Part shown: piece after piece, positions 38,433 to 50,561 of the stretch
Layout: every line of letters begins with the position of its first letter
Position numbering within the stretch: the stretch's first letter is position 1
NCBI GenBank assembly: GCA_021442155.1
Contig: CM038220.1
Span: forward strand, 79,508,897 to 79,572,896
From: Cymbidium sinense
Lineage: Eukaryota; Streptophyta; Magnoliopsida; Asparagales; Orchidaceae
DNA length: 64,000 bases
Direction: 5' to 3'
The notes under the pieces: model-generated
Told to the model about the DNA's origin: nothing
Seen by the model: only the letters and a program-made list of their open reading frames with translations
Databases searched by the model: none
Made by a program: the position numbers and the translations under genes

Positions 38433-38456
38433 TCCTTGACTCTTATGATATTAGTT

Positions 38457-38472
38457 TTAAAATTTAATATTT
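38457..38472. repeat. LINE target-site duplication, right copy
   Basis: The 16-mer is identical to 29320-29335. It marks the 5' end of the minus-strand LINE, so the element is not 5'-truncated by much. Confidence 0.85.
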
Positions 38473-39462
38473 ACAAACATAACACTTTTACTATGTTCAA
38501 AAGGTAAATTTAACTAAAAAAAAAGTAAGAAAAATGCTATTTTTGTTATAATAATAAAAATTTAAGTATTATATATGTAAATATTTATGTTTGAATATTA
38601 GATACAAAAATATATAAAAATTATGTGCTAAGTATGTAAATGCCCCTAAAGTATATTATGTTGAGAATCTCTCTCTCCATGACATCATAAAAAAAAGGAA
38701 AATTTACATACCTTGCACCCAATTTTTATGCATTTATATACTAAAAAATTAAAATTTTATATTTATAAATATAACATATTTTTTATACATTAAAAAGATA
38801 TATTTCACTTTAAAAAATTATTAATTTTGATGTAATATTAAAAATTTTGATGTTATTAATATAAACATGAAAACTTAAGTATTAGATATGTTTAAATATA
38901 AAAACTATGCAGTGTGTATGTAAATGCCCTAAAATAAAATTTTACCTCTTCTTTTCGTTTTTATTCATTAATCCTAATTCCATATCAGAAAACATGTCTT
39001 AACCTTTATCACAATTACAGAAATTTTGGGTCAACAAATCCTACACAAATCTATAATAATAATATATAATTTCTATCGAGACACAATTACTATCACATGT
39101 TCCATAATGCAAATAAAAAGTTAAAATGTAGAAATCCACTGTACACATGCTTCACTTAAAAAAAAAATGTAACTTACCACACCAAAAATACAGATTTTCA
39201 ATACAACATAAATCCCAATTTGTAGGATCAAAATATATTACCAACCCTCTCTAATATAATAAAAATAAGCGAGAGCAAAGACGATAGTGATCTCATTTGT
39301 GCATAAATTAAAATCTAACACCTAAAACTCCCTTCCATGAATATAGGGACTGGATCTAGCTATATAATGGTATCCTTAAACCTTCTAAAAAAAATCAGCT
39401 TTTCCTCCATTTGACTGGTTTACTTCTGCACCTTTAAGCATATTTCCTTTAGAATCACTTCT
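38473..39462. other. AT-rich intergenic sequence
   Basis: No gene is seen. The right part (about 39240-39462) probably contains the 3' UTR of the minus-strand gene that ends at 39463. Two A-rich blocks with similar text (about 38540-38650 and 38830-38940, each with 'atgtaaatgccc') look like a diverged direct repeat. Confidence 0.35.
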
Positions 39463-40184
39463 TCAAATAAGCTCAGTGTGTCCAAGCTTATCTTTGGAAT
39501 TTGATGAGGTTGGGGAATTTCTAGTAGTTTCAGAGTTATCAGCAACTGACTCTGATGTGGAGGATACTATGGTTTCTTGACGTGATCGCTCAACAACAGA
39601 AGGCTCAGGAACGAGCAAGTTTGCATCTTTCATCTGTAAGTTTCCATCAAATGAAGGAGAAGAACCAGCATCTGCTTCAAGTGCTGAAACCTGTTCCCTG
39701 GCTGAATGCTGATCATGTGAGCTGTTTAAGTTAACAGGTACGCCGGCATCATCGGATCGTAGCACTGGAAACTGAAGCTGATAAAGTGTATCTTGTTTTT
39801 CAGTATAAGAACTTACCATCCGATCGTCTAATTGCATACTTGGTTTTGGCTGTAATGTTTGAATTTCACCACCTGACAGCAAGTCTTCCAGACGAAAGTT
39901 TTCAGCGATGTTCTTGCCCAAATCAGAATCTTCATTAACACTTTTCTCTCTAAGAACAGTATGGACCTCATCAGATGCCTCATTGAGACCTTCTACTTTT
40001 GGGTCACGTCGGACTTCATCAATATAGTTGTGCAGTACAGGGGACATGCTTTCTCTAACTAGGATGGAGTCCCCTTCTTCTGAAGTTGCACCCTGCTCAA
40101 AGGCCTTTGGAGTTGAAAACACATCTCGTAAGTCTGCTTGCATATCAGATGCCAATGAAGGTCCAGTACTGAAGCCTGTTTTAC
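39463..40184 (-). CDS. At5g17910-like gene, exon 3 and stop
   Basis: The exon is 722 nt, with acceptor ...CCCCAG. It starts (G)KTGFSTGPSLASDM and ends KDKLGHTELI then TGA. It is Ser/Glu/Asp-rich with no known domain. Confidence 0.83.
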
Positions 40185-42452
40185 CTGGGGAAACGAAAAT
40201 CTACATCGTCAGCTACAAGGAAAAGAGACAAGCCTAAAATGTTGATTAACCAGTGTTCTATATAAGTTAACCTTTGACATCAGAAAATAAAGCTTCTAGT
40301 GTTGGAATGTGAGAGGAAGACTTTCCACTGGGACTACAATCATAAACTGGAACAGCTGCTTGACTATCATCAGCTCCCTCAACTCTTGTGCCTGAAAGAC
40401 TAGGTTCATCTACTTGACTATCATGAGTTAACTCAGCTTCTTTACCTGGAAGACCAGGTTTAGCAACTGATAGCATGGGAGTGAAGCTTCTCGGGGAGGC
40501 GCCCATTGTGCGTGCTGAATTGATTGCCTCTAGATGAATGCTTGTTTCGATGCATTTATCATCTTCTTCAGAAGAAGAGGAAGAACTCGATCCATCATAC
40601 CTCTCATCAATCACTTCCAAGTTTGCAGTGCTTGAAACAGGTGAACTAGATTCAACTTCTCCAATTTCTAATTCAACTGCATACACAACAATCGCAATTT
40701 GATTCTGCCTTGTGAGAGAATAAAAAAAAAATTAGAGGAAATTATAATACCTGAATCTGCTCCATTGTGTTCTTGATCAAGAATAGCAGAACCAACTTCA
40801 ACTGATAAATCACTTTCCCCTTCAACAGATCCAACATCTTGGTTAGATGATACTCGTTCAAGTGTTTCAAGTTTAGATAACTCATGATCCTGATTGAAAA
40901 CCGCTGAAGCTGAGTCAGATTCAGAATCTGAGCTCTCATCAGAACCACTCTCCTCGCTTAATTGATTCTCAAAAGATGTAAAACTTGTCCCACAAATTTT
41001 CTCTGGAACAAAATAAGGCTTTAATTTGGGCTCGTTCTTCTCTTGATTGACATCATCTGAAACTGTGCCAAGATTTAAATTATCAATCCTCCTGGGTAAG
41101 GAATCCCTCTGTGATATTGATACATCATAGGGCCTAGAGCTTTCACCAGTGAACTTGCTACTTTCTTCATTTTGATCATAAGGAAGATCAAAAGGATTTC
41201 TTCTAGGAAGTAGAACTGAAGGAGCTGAACCTGGAATAGGCAACAAACGAAAATTCTCCTCAGAATCAAAGGGAAAATCAAAAGGATTACTTCTCGGTGC
41301 AGATATTGCTGGAATTTGGACGTTTAATCTTGAAATTTCCTCCATAAATGGCAAATGTTCGGTATCTAGATCAATAAGGTTCTTGTCAGTTTGAAATCTT
41401 TGCAGCTTCTTTGCTCTCCGTTTCGCAATCAAGTTCTCCAACCTTTGATTCCTTTCAAGCTCAGAGCTCCCGAGATCCATGAGATTCTTCTGATCATCTG
41501 CAGTCCATTTTACAACAGCTTCACCATTATCCTTCTCCTCTTGTGCCTCTTCATCTTCATCATCTGCTTGGTTTTCAGTTTCTTCCTCTGCACTACCATC
41601 ATCATCAAATTCACGCTCTGGAGAAGAAGCCCTTGAAGCATCATCAGATGTATCACTGGATCTATGAGCTGGCTGTGGATTTTCAGACTCTAGAAGAAGA
41701 GGATGAAGTTCATCAATAATGGGAACAACATCTGTCGTAGATGTATCAGGAGACGAACTCTCTTCTCCATCAAATTCTTCAGATTCAGAGCCAGAAGAAA
41801 CATCATGACTATTAACTTGCTGCCAAGGAGAACCAAGAGAAGAATCAAATTGGCTGTCTAAAGGCTTTTCAATTTCCACATTCAATCCTTCAGCAATTTG
41901 TAGTGTGTGAACACCAGAGTTTTCGATAGAAAATAGTTCCTTTTCAACCAATCCAAGATCACAAGCTGCTGTCGCATTTGTCACTGTCTTCTCAGTTTGT
42001 GTTTCTTTTTCAGTGATTTTGCTTGAAAAGCTAGTAACTAAGTCCATGCCATCCTTTTCATCCCCATCCCCATTGAAAGGACCAACCTTTGTCGAACTCA
42101 TAGCTCCTCTGTTATAGACATTCTCCTCTGAGATGTATCCCTCGCCTTTCTTCAAAATAGCAAAATCCCTAGATCTCTCCTTTTCAGCAACTTTAACAAA
42201 GACATTCACACTCCTTAGATCTTCAGTTTCACCAACATCACGTTCCCCATAAATTAAAAGGGCTCCAAGAAGAAGAGCAGTGCAGGCAATCACAGGAGAG
42301 GAGTAAATGATGAAAGCAAAGATGGAGGGAAAATAAATGTGCAGAAACAGCATGAAAAGCAGCAAGGCCGCTACGAATGGATGTCTACAAATTAATCTCC
42401 AACTATATCGGATGGAAAACACCAAACATTTTCTGATACCTACAATCGTCAT
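39463..42452 (-). CDS. Two-TM acidic plant protein of unknown function (At5g17910-like)
   Basis: Three coding exons (40751-42452, 40272-40676, 39463-40184) join in phase with GT-AG introns to give 942 codons plus TGA. Residues 1-70 hold a basic start (RKCLVFSIRYSWRLICRHP) and two hydrophobic segments at about 25-50 and 52-68. The rest is hydrophilic and probably disordered, with Ser/Asp/Glu-rich stretches, notably at about 282-312. A conserved block NLMDLGSSELERNQRLENL plus IAKRRAKK sits at about 323-350. Two repeats NPFDFPFD and NPFDLPYD lie near 389 and 419. This architecture matches a plant-specific family that includes Arabidopsis At5g17910, At2g29620 and At1g07330, annotated as uncharacterised. 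I infer a membrane-anchored protein with a long acidic tail and assign no function. The start is chosen because it puts the family's N-terminal hydrophobic block in frame. Confidence 0.88.
40272..40676 (-). CDS. At5g17910-like gene, exon 2
   Basis: The exon is 405 nt, with acceptor ...GTATGCAG and donor GTTAAC. It starts (V)ELEIGEVESSSP, contains a run of seven serines followed by EEDD, and ends ALFSDVK. Confidence 0.82.
40751..42452 (-). CDS. At5g17910-like gene, exon 1
   Basis: The exon is 1702 nt and ends in phase 1 with ...GADS plus G before donor GTATTA. It contains both TM segments, the LMDLGSSELERNQRL block and the NPFD repeats. Confidence 0.87.
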
Positions 42453-43974
42453 TTTCTCTATTATCTATATAAATACTCCTTTGCCTCGAGTCCTGCACAT
42501 TAAGCTCATCAAAACCATATACTACAGATTTATATTTTTTGTGGTAGAAAAAATAAACAACTATAAAACAAAAGAACTGATGATATAAAAACCACAAATA
42601 AATTGAGTTAAATGCAACAAAATGAAAGTAAAATACATTATGAAATGCCAAAATCCTTACAATGAGTAAATTGGCAGAAGCACAACGTATGTTCAAGATA
42701 AGAGCACATTAATGATCAATAAACAGATTCTTCAATTGGATGCTACCCAACATGAATCACATTGACATGAACAGTATAAAATTATAAGCCAATTCCGGAA
42801 GATTGCATAATAGCATGGCAATAAATTATATTTATAAATAAATATCATAGTAGTAACAATAAGTAAACAAAAAACATAAATAAGCTAGAATAAAAAACTA
42901 GCAAAGAATTACTTGAAAGAAAACTAATTATCGCCGTTCAAAAACTGGCTGGGAAAGGCAGCACATTGGAACTTAAAAGTTGAACCAGAACAATTGTTTG
43001 AATGAAGGTTTACATTAAGATGCCTAAGAGATTTGGGGGTGTCGAAGGCATCCCCTGCTGAATGAGGTACATCATTGTTCAAAAATATGCCAGTAAAAGT
43101 GGCAAAAAGAAACTAAACAGATGAAAAAGACTTAATAATGTTAGAGTAACCTACAAAACGAGATTTCAAAAGTGATTTTGGTAAAGTCCCAGGCTATGTT
43201 TAGGATGGTCGTTGTTGGTAAAGTCCGCTGAAAAACAGTTGTACTTAAAACTGGAGTTCACAAGCTATTGTTGATGAGAACACCTCTCATTTGGAAAATC
43301 CTATTTTTAGGATGTTATGACTCAGAAATTGTTTGATTTTTTTTTATTAGAATGATCAATGATGTGCTAATCTTGCCTTTAGACAAATTACTAAAAAAGG
43401 TTATATATTAAAATAATCAATTATAATTATGTTAACAAGCTAAACTATAACTACTTTTGATTGATTAATTAAATCTGCTGTTGATGATCCCAAACACAAA
43501 TGAGGATGGGATTGGTTAAATGTTGATGCAGGCCAAAAAACAATTATAAAATCTGCACCAAAGTCCATGAAATAAATCCAAATTTGACATTTAAATATTT
43601 TATGTTTAAAAAAATGAACCAAAATAGAAGCAATACAAAGACATAGGCAACGATATAAGCAATTATACGCTGGAAAGATTAGTAATATCAATGGTTAGAT
43701 AATAGTGGATAAAGGTATTGTGTTATTAAGTTAATCATTAGTGAAATCTAAAGACATTTGGCAAGGTTATATGCCATTGCATGCTACAAAGGCTAAGAAT
43801 ATCAATGATGTAGGCATAGAACTGGATTGAGAGTTGAAACATAAAATTGCTGAGATAAATAAATTACTAAAAGGTTCTGCAATAAAGAAAATTATCATTG
43901 ATAATATTAACAATTAGGGTCACCATGAGCAAATGGAAAAGATGATTCATAAAGCCAACCAATTTAGTTAGAAT
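42453..43974. other. 5' flank of the At5g17910-like gene and AT-rich spacer
   Basis: The first few hundred bases should contain the 5' UTR and promoter of the minus-strand gene. No clear TATA box or start site can be set. The rest shows no gene or repeat that I recognise. Confidence 0.35.
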
Positions 43975-43989
43975 AAGGCTAATGGTGAT

Positions 43990-44408
43990 AAATATTGGCC
44001 AATAAAAGAGAAACATAAGACTAAGTTAAGTGTTGCAAAGATGAGGATGCTCAGGTGGATGAGTGGCTTTACTCAGCGATAAAATGCGAAATGAGTATGT
44101 TCGGAAAAAAGTTGGAGTAACTCCAGTGGCAGATATGATTAGAGAGAGTCGCCTTAGATGGTTTGTCCACATAAAGTGTCGGCCGTCCGATGACCCAGTT
44201 AGGAGAGTAGATGCATTAGATTTGTCTTATGTTGAGAAAGGTAGAAGTAGCCCTAAAAAGACTTGGTTAAGATGTATAAAAAATGACCTTAGTATACTTG
44301 AATTAAATGAGAATTTGACACATAATAAGACACAATAGAGAGGAAGGATTCATGTAGCTGACCCCACAGTGGGATAAAGGCTTGTTGTTGTTGTTGTTGT
44401 TGTTATTG
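43990..44408 (+). mobile_element. RTE-clade LINE, 5'-truncated copy 1
   Basis: A perfect 15-bp duplication aaggctaatggtgat flanks it (43975-43989 and 44409-44423). The sequence encodes the C-terminal end of the RTE ORF ([13 protein letters not shown] start, [19 protein letters not shown], then GRSSPKKTWLRCIKNDL) and ends in (TTG)n at 44383-44404. A (TTG)n tail in place of poly(A) is characteristic of plant RTE elements. Only the last ~420 bp inserted. Confidence 0.88.
44063..44338 (+). pseudogene. RTE LINE ORF C-terminal remnant
   Basis: A 91-codon open frame covers the conserved tail after the RT domain of RTE elements. It contains [19 protein letters not shown], a RPSDDPVRRVDALDL block and ENLTHNKTQ. 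It is not a cellular gene. Confidence 0.8.
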
Positions 44409-44423
44409 AAGGCTAATGGTGAT

Positions 44424-45833
44424 GATGATGATATTATTAATATAGTTAGTACTTATTCTCCTTACAATGGACTAGAAATAATATAAAAAATCAGCTTTGA
44501 GAAGAGATACTTGAACTTTCCTTTGATTTAAATGATCATATATATTATAGGATGGTGTTATGACGAGAGTACCAAACAACTAAAAGCAAAACCATGAATC
44601 GATATTGAATATGAAATACCAAAAAGTAAAACAAAAGAAATAAAGAATGCAAAGAACAAAATATATCAAATTGGCATGTTTAGCTTCAACCAAACTTATA
44701 TCCATGGGAGGTGGTTGAGGATACAATCCACTATCACAAATATGATGTAACGAACACTCACCAGCCCTAACTTAAAATATCAAATACACCAGCATTCCAA
44801 CAAAGAAAAAGCCTAAAAAAAATTATGAAAAATTGACCCATCAATTTTGCCTCCATCAAATCAGCCTATCAACATTCCACCAAGCCTAGCAATCCTTCAA
44901 CTTCATTATTCACTTCAAGCCACTATCGCAACAATTTTGGACTAAAGAAGTGTTTCCTTAGGCTGACTTAAAGAGATTATTTTTAGAACAATATTTTTCG
45001 ATAGCAAATCGCACCAAGCTAATGAACGATTTAAGAAAATTGAATGAAGGATCAAATAATAAGTGAAAATACAAGGTCAATTTGTCCGGATAGTCAGATT
45101 TGTTCCATTCATTAGTCAGCATAAAGATCAAAAAACCTATAACTTTCTTTTTGGCTTGAGGGAAGATAATAGAAACTAGAAAGTATTTATCTGCTATAAA
45201 ATGTACATTCAGAGAGGTGCTAGATTGAACATCTAAGCAGAGATAGATTAATGCTTGTAAATAAATAATGATGAAAAATAAAAGAATGCAGTCACACAAG
45301 CAAATGGGAGTTCCTAGAAGATGCATCATCAAAATCACCACGCACAAAAAACAAAGAATAATCATCGTTGCCTTCACTGTGATGAATAGCATCCAAAATC
45401 TATAGCTTGATTAATGACAAGTGCTCCAATTGTTACAACACTAATCATAAGGTAAAGAACTGCACTTACAATATGCAAGAATAGTTCACTCTGACAATTA
45501 TATGAGAGAGCAATTTCAAATAACATCAAAACAAAAATACATGGTAGAAATCTAATGGAAGTTGATATTAGAAACGTAATGAAAATGTGCAAGCTATGCA
45601 TAATTTTCTTCAGCCTCAATAACAGCTACAATAATTTATGACACCTCAGCCGTATCAATAATGTCCTCCTGCATTACAATAACAACATTTGATGCCACAA
45701 TAGTCACTGGTGAGATATCAACCACCATAACATCAAACACAAGACAATTCCACCCCATGTATCATCATGATGCAATAAGAGGCCCGATGTGGTGCTGAAT
45801 ATAATTTCTATTTTTAAGAAATCAACAAGAGTT
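44424..45833. other. AT-rich spacer, nothing recognised
   Basis: No motif-bearing frame was found. The 144-codon minus-strand frame at 44958-45392 is hydrophobic, low in complexity and without family signs. Confidence 0.35.
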
Positions 45834-45930
45834 TTTTTTTTTTTCTTGTGGGGGGATGGGGAATATTGCATTCATTCATATTAGAGAAATTTACAACAAA
45901 TGCATCAGCTTTACAATTGCAGTCACACCT
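45834..45930 (-). mobile_element. Possible L1-type LINE 3'-end fragment
   Basis: A T-run is followed by ggggggatggggaatattgc, attcattcatattagagaa and tttacaa. This layout resembles the 3' ends of the LINEs at 29336 and 59437 (T-run, then gag..attg.., then 'attccaaaagaa...ttacaa'). It is short and uncertain. Confidence 0.3.
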
Positions 45931-45949
45931 ATTTATTACCATGATATCG

Positions 45950-48900
45950 AAGTTTTATTTTATAATTATCCAAAATATTCATGATTGTAACATTATCATC
46001 AATGAAGTGCATAAATCTACCATACTTATTGTATTTCCACTAGCTGAGTTTAATGCACTATTAGGTATGAAATGATTATCTACTTATTATATTGTTATAG
46101 ATTGTCGTAAAAAGAAAGTACACTTCTAAATACATAGTACAGTACTTTAGCTTAATGGTGTTAGAAGAGCAATATTTTGTCTAGTATTAATAATTAAAAC
46201 CTATAAGATGATTCACCATGAGTGTGTTGGTTATATTGCTCATATGCTAGATACCAATAAATCTAGTGTTACCTTAGATAGTGCACTCATGGGTTAAAAA
46301 TTTATTGATATATTTCCCAAAGGCTCGGCATACCCCCTAATCATGAGATTGAGCTCACAATAAATATAAATTTGGGTATATCTCCCATTTCTAAGGCACG
46401 CATCATATAACTATTAATAAATTATAAGAGCTCAAGGTTCAATTGCAAGAATTATTTGACAACAAATCTATTAAACCCAGATTTCATCTTGAGGAGCACC
46501 AATTTTATTCATCAAAAAGAAAGGTGAAAGCATAAAGTTGAGCATTGACTACAAAGAGCTAAATAAAGTTATCCTGAAGAAAAGTATCTTTTGCCTCACA
46601 TAAACAATTTGTTTAATTAATTACAAGATTTGTCGATTTTTTTAAGATCGACCTTCGGCTTGAATACCATCAGCTGAAGATCAAGAATGATGATACACCC
46701 AATACTATTTTTTGATCCTAATATGGTTATTACGAGTTATGATAATGTTGTTTAAATTGACTAATGCTCCTGCTTTCATGGAATAGATGAATAATCTTCA
46801 AATCCTACTTAAAATGCTTTGTGATCATATTCATTGATGGCATTTTAGTTTATTCTAGGAGTGAAGATGAGAAAGCATAAAATCTCAAAATAATGTTAAA
46901 TATTTTTTGAGAGAATAAACTTTATACAAAATTTTTTTAGTGTAAGTTTAATTTTTGAGAAATAATTTTTATTTGACATATTGTTAGCAAAGCTAAAATT
47001 TCAATAGATTATGTTAAGATCAGAACGAGTATGGATTGTTAGAGATCAAGCATTGTCATAGAGATCATAATTTTTTTATTTAGGTAGCTATTAACAAAAA
47101 ATTATTTAAGGCATTTCTATTATTATTGTACCTTTGACTAAATTGACTCATAAGTATGTTAAGATTCCATAATTTGATGGTTGTGAGCAAAGTTTCATAA
47201 GATCAAAAATTATTTGTTGTCAACTCCGATACCACCATTCATACTAAAATTAATGAGTTTCATATTTACATTGATGCTTCATATAAAAATTTGGGTTGTG
47301 TTTAATACAACACGATAGAGTGTTGACTTATGCCTCTAAGTAGCTTATGGTGCAAAAGAAGAACTACCTTACTCATGACTTTGAACTAGATGTGATTATT
47401 TTCACATCAAAGATTTAGAGATGTTGCCTTTTTTATATTTATTATGAGTTCTTCACTAATCATATGAGTTTAAAATATATTTTTACTCAAAAAGAGTTTA
47501 ACTTGAGATAGAAGCGATGGCTTAAATTGATGGACAATGATTTACATATTTCATATCACCCAGGTAAGGTTAATGCGGTCACAGATGCTCTGTTCAGAAA
47601 ATCTTCAATTTATATAGCTCAAATAATTACTTGAGAATAACAATTGTATTTTAGATGGAACGACTTCAACTTAAGATATATATCTCCGAGAAATAATGTC
47701 ATCATATATCATAAGAGTATTCAAGCAACAATAACAAATCATATTCATGATGCTCATATGAAAGATAATGAATTGATACAATGTAAAGAGTAAGTTCAAC
47801 AACAACAACAACAACAACAAGTTAATCCCACTAGGTGGCTACATGAATCCTTACTCATTGTGTCCTATTATGTGTCAAATTCTCATTTAAATCAAGTATA
47901 TTAAGATCATTTTTATACATCTTAACCAAGTCTTTTGCGGTCTACCTCTACCTTTCTTAACATAAGGCAAATCTAATTCATCTACTCTCCTAATAAGATC
48001 ATCAGACGGTCGACGCTTTATGTCAAACCATCTAAGGCGACTCTCCTAATCTTATCTACCACGAGCTACTCCAACTTTTTCCCGAATATACTCATTTTGC
48101 ATTCTATCTCTAAGAGTAAAGCCACTCATCCACCTAAGCATCCTCATCTCTGTAACACTTAACTTAGTCTTATGCTTCTTTTTTAACGTAAAGAGTAAGT
48201 TCAAATGGATTAAAATTGAATTCACTATAAATCAAACAAACACATTGATATTTAAAAATCAATTTTGTATTTCAGATCAGATGGATTTTTTATTTCAAAT
48301 CAAGTACGACTTCGATAGGAAATATTTAAAGAAGCGCTATGTACTTCATATATGCACCTCCAACAAGCAATAAGATGTGTCAAAATCTCAAGTAGCTTTT
48401 CTATTAGTTTTATATAAGAAATAATGTGGCAAACTTCGTAATTAAGTATTTGACTTGTCATATGATTAAAGTTGAACATCAAAAACTTGGTGGTCTGTTG
48501 CTGACTCTTGTAGTTCTAGAATGTAAGTAAGAAGAAATGGATTTTAAAGTTGGTCTACGTAAATCAAAGCAAGATCGTGATGCAATGTGGCTAACAAACT
48601 TACCAAGACCACTCACATTTAATCAATCAAAAAGAATAACGTTGTGAAAAAATGAGTAAAGATATACATGGATAATACAATTCAACTATACGAATTCTAC
48701 TTGTTACCATATCAAATTGAGATGAAAGATTTATTTCTAAATCATGAAAGAAAGTAGTGTAAGTGGCCTTCGGTACAAAGTTAGATTTCAACAGTGCATT
48801 TCTTCCTCGAACAGGAGATCAATCAAAGCATATTATTCAGACATTTAAAATAAAATTTATTGAGAGTTTGCATTCTTGGTTTTAGAGCTAGATAGAATGA

Positions 48901-49245
48901 TTAAATTTCGCTAGTGGATAAGCATAGTATAGCACCATATGAAACCTTTGATGGCTGAAAATGCAAATTTCCACTGTGTTTATTTGAGGTTGGACAGTGA
49001 AAACTTTTAAAACTTCAATTAGTTAATGAAGCTATCCAGAAGATTCATTAGATTTGGGAGTGACTGCATTCCACTTAGAAGCATCAGAGAAAATATTTTG
49101 ATCCTAACAATAGAGAGATATACTTCAAGATTAGAAATCATGTCCTTCTTAAAGTTTTACATAATTCTCTTGAGAAGATTAAGAGAATTAATATGGTTTC
49201 ATATCGACAAACCTTCCTACGAGACTTGCTAAAGTACATAATATT
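45950..49245 (+). mobile_element. Ty3/gypsy retrotransposon remnant (pol), heavily decayed
   Basis: Pol blocks occur in the Ty3/gypsy order. Protease tail at 46025-46137: AEFNALLGMK, STYYIVIDCRKKKV. Reverse transcriptase at about 46400-46930: LSIDYKELNKV, YLLPHINNLFNQLQ, KIDLRLEYHQLKIK, LTNAPAFME. RNase H at about 47345-47620: YLTHDFELDV, MSLKYIFTQKEFNLR, ISYHPGKVNAVTDALFRKS. Integrase core at about 48740-48880: FGTKLDFNSAF, PRTGDQSKHIIQTF. Integrase C-terminal region near 49000-49230. Stops and shifts abound and no LTR pair was recognised. An RTE LINE interrupts the element at 47800-48187. Confidence 0.85.
47800..48187 (-). mobile_element. RTE-clade LINE, 5'-truncated copy 2, nested in Ty3/gypsy
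   Basis: A perfect 17-bp duplication gtaaagagtaagttcaa flanks it (47783-47799 and 48188-48204). The plus strand shows (CAA)n at the left end, that is, a (TTG)n tail on the minus strand. The rest is the reverse complement of the conserved RTE C-terminal region seen in copies 1 and 3. The insertion splits the gypsy remnant between RNase H and integrase. Confidence 0.9.
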
Positions 49246-50549
49246 TTTCATATCTTTTTTTTAAAAATGCTATGTGCATGATGATTATTACATTATTCAA
49301 TTCGAGCCATAATGAATTATGAAAAAGTATCAGTTCATATTTTAAAGTATGAGATTTGATAGCTTTGTCATCCATTTGTTCTCTTAATCAAAGTACTTTG
49401 GAGAAATATGCATGGACCAGAAGTAATATGAAAGATTGAAGAAGAGATGATCGCAAGCAACCCACGACTATTCTAGGACTGAGATATGAATTTGAAGATC
49501 AAATTCCTTTAAGAGGGTAATATTTCATGCCTGGAAATCGACCAAATCTCCCCCTCGCATGAATGGCCAAACATCATCTCACAAACCTTGACTCTGCACG
49601 AAATACCCTAGCCACCAAACCCTTCACCACTACAACCAATCAATATGAGAATCTTGGCACTTACCGCTTTGCTTCCCCTTTTTAATATCTTCATAAGATA
49701 AGTCATTCTCCCCATCACAATCGCCATAATGCTCTCATCTTATTCTTCCTCCTCCAAAGTCAAATTCTTTTGACAAAGAACTATGAACTCCTCTCTTTGC
49801 TTCCTCCAACAACTATGAGCCCTCATCTACTTCTTCCTCAACTCCTCTAAATAATGAGTGATGCTTCTTTTTCTCACCCTATCAATCTCCTTCTCTATTT
49901 TCCTTGACTTCATCTTTCTCTTCATAATCTTTGAATTGTTGTCTATCTTCCCCACTAGAGTTAGTGAAAGAATATTAGATTAAGCTAGTTTTGATCTTAT
50001 TTAGTTACTTGTATTTTATATTGCTAATTATCATAACCAAAGGGATTTAGGTTTTGAATCAATTTATTTTGAGGTTAAACTTTATAGCCAAGTTCAATGC
50101 TTCTGAAATTAATTTAATCACAAGAATTATTTAGTTTGACTTGATTATAGAATAACTTACATCAAATAAGTTTGCACTTATTCTTTTATAACTATAGTAG
50201 TTAATTACTTTATTTATGTATTTATGCAATTAATTGAGAGTTTATACTATGTAAGATCTTCAAGTTGAGTCTCTCTTGGTGTCATTATTTAGATATTTGC
50301 TAATGTCAGAGTTTTACATGACACACTTAAGGTAAGTAATATTTATTTATTAAAGCATAAACATATCATTCTTTATTAGAAGTAATATCTTTGATATTTG
50401 TAAGTTTCAATCCTACCTTTCATATTATGTTATTTAGTATTCCTATGGCATAGTTTACTTTTAATGTCCATAATGAAATATCAAGTAATATAAATAATTT
50501 TGTCTAAATTTATAGTTGGATAATTTCTCTAGATTAAATTATTTCTTAT
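49246..50549. other. AT-rich spacer, likely gypsy 3' flank
   Basis: No coding region is seen. 49260-49540 may be the last part of the gypsy element and its LTR, judging by position only. Pyrimidine-rich text at about 49670-49930 has no conserved frame. Confidence 0.3.
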
Positions 50550-50561
50550 AGTGACATGACT

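Larger units (their letters stand above)
29336..38456 (-). mobile_element. L1-type LINE, near full length, split by a hAT transposon
   Basis: A 16-bp target-site duplication ttaaaatttaatattt flanks the element (29320-29335 and 38457-38472). The minus-strand 3' end is a short A-tail, seen as T 29336-29341. Removing the nested hAT element and its extra 8 bp leaves about 5.44 kb. In order from the 5' end: a leader, ORF1 with a DUF4283-type domain and a CCHC-like knuckle, then ORF2 with an apurinic-type endonuclease, reverse transcriptase, and a C-terminal zinc-binding RT-associated domain. All parts carry stops or shifts, so the copy is dead. A second, truncated member of the same family lies at 59437-62543. 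Confidence 0.9.

Noticed and set aside
44958..45392. 144-codon hydrophobic minus-strand frame
   Set aside because: Phe/Leu/Ile-rich text is expected from AT-rich DNA. No family motif and no neighbouring exons were found.
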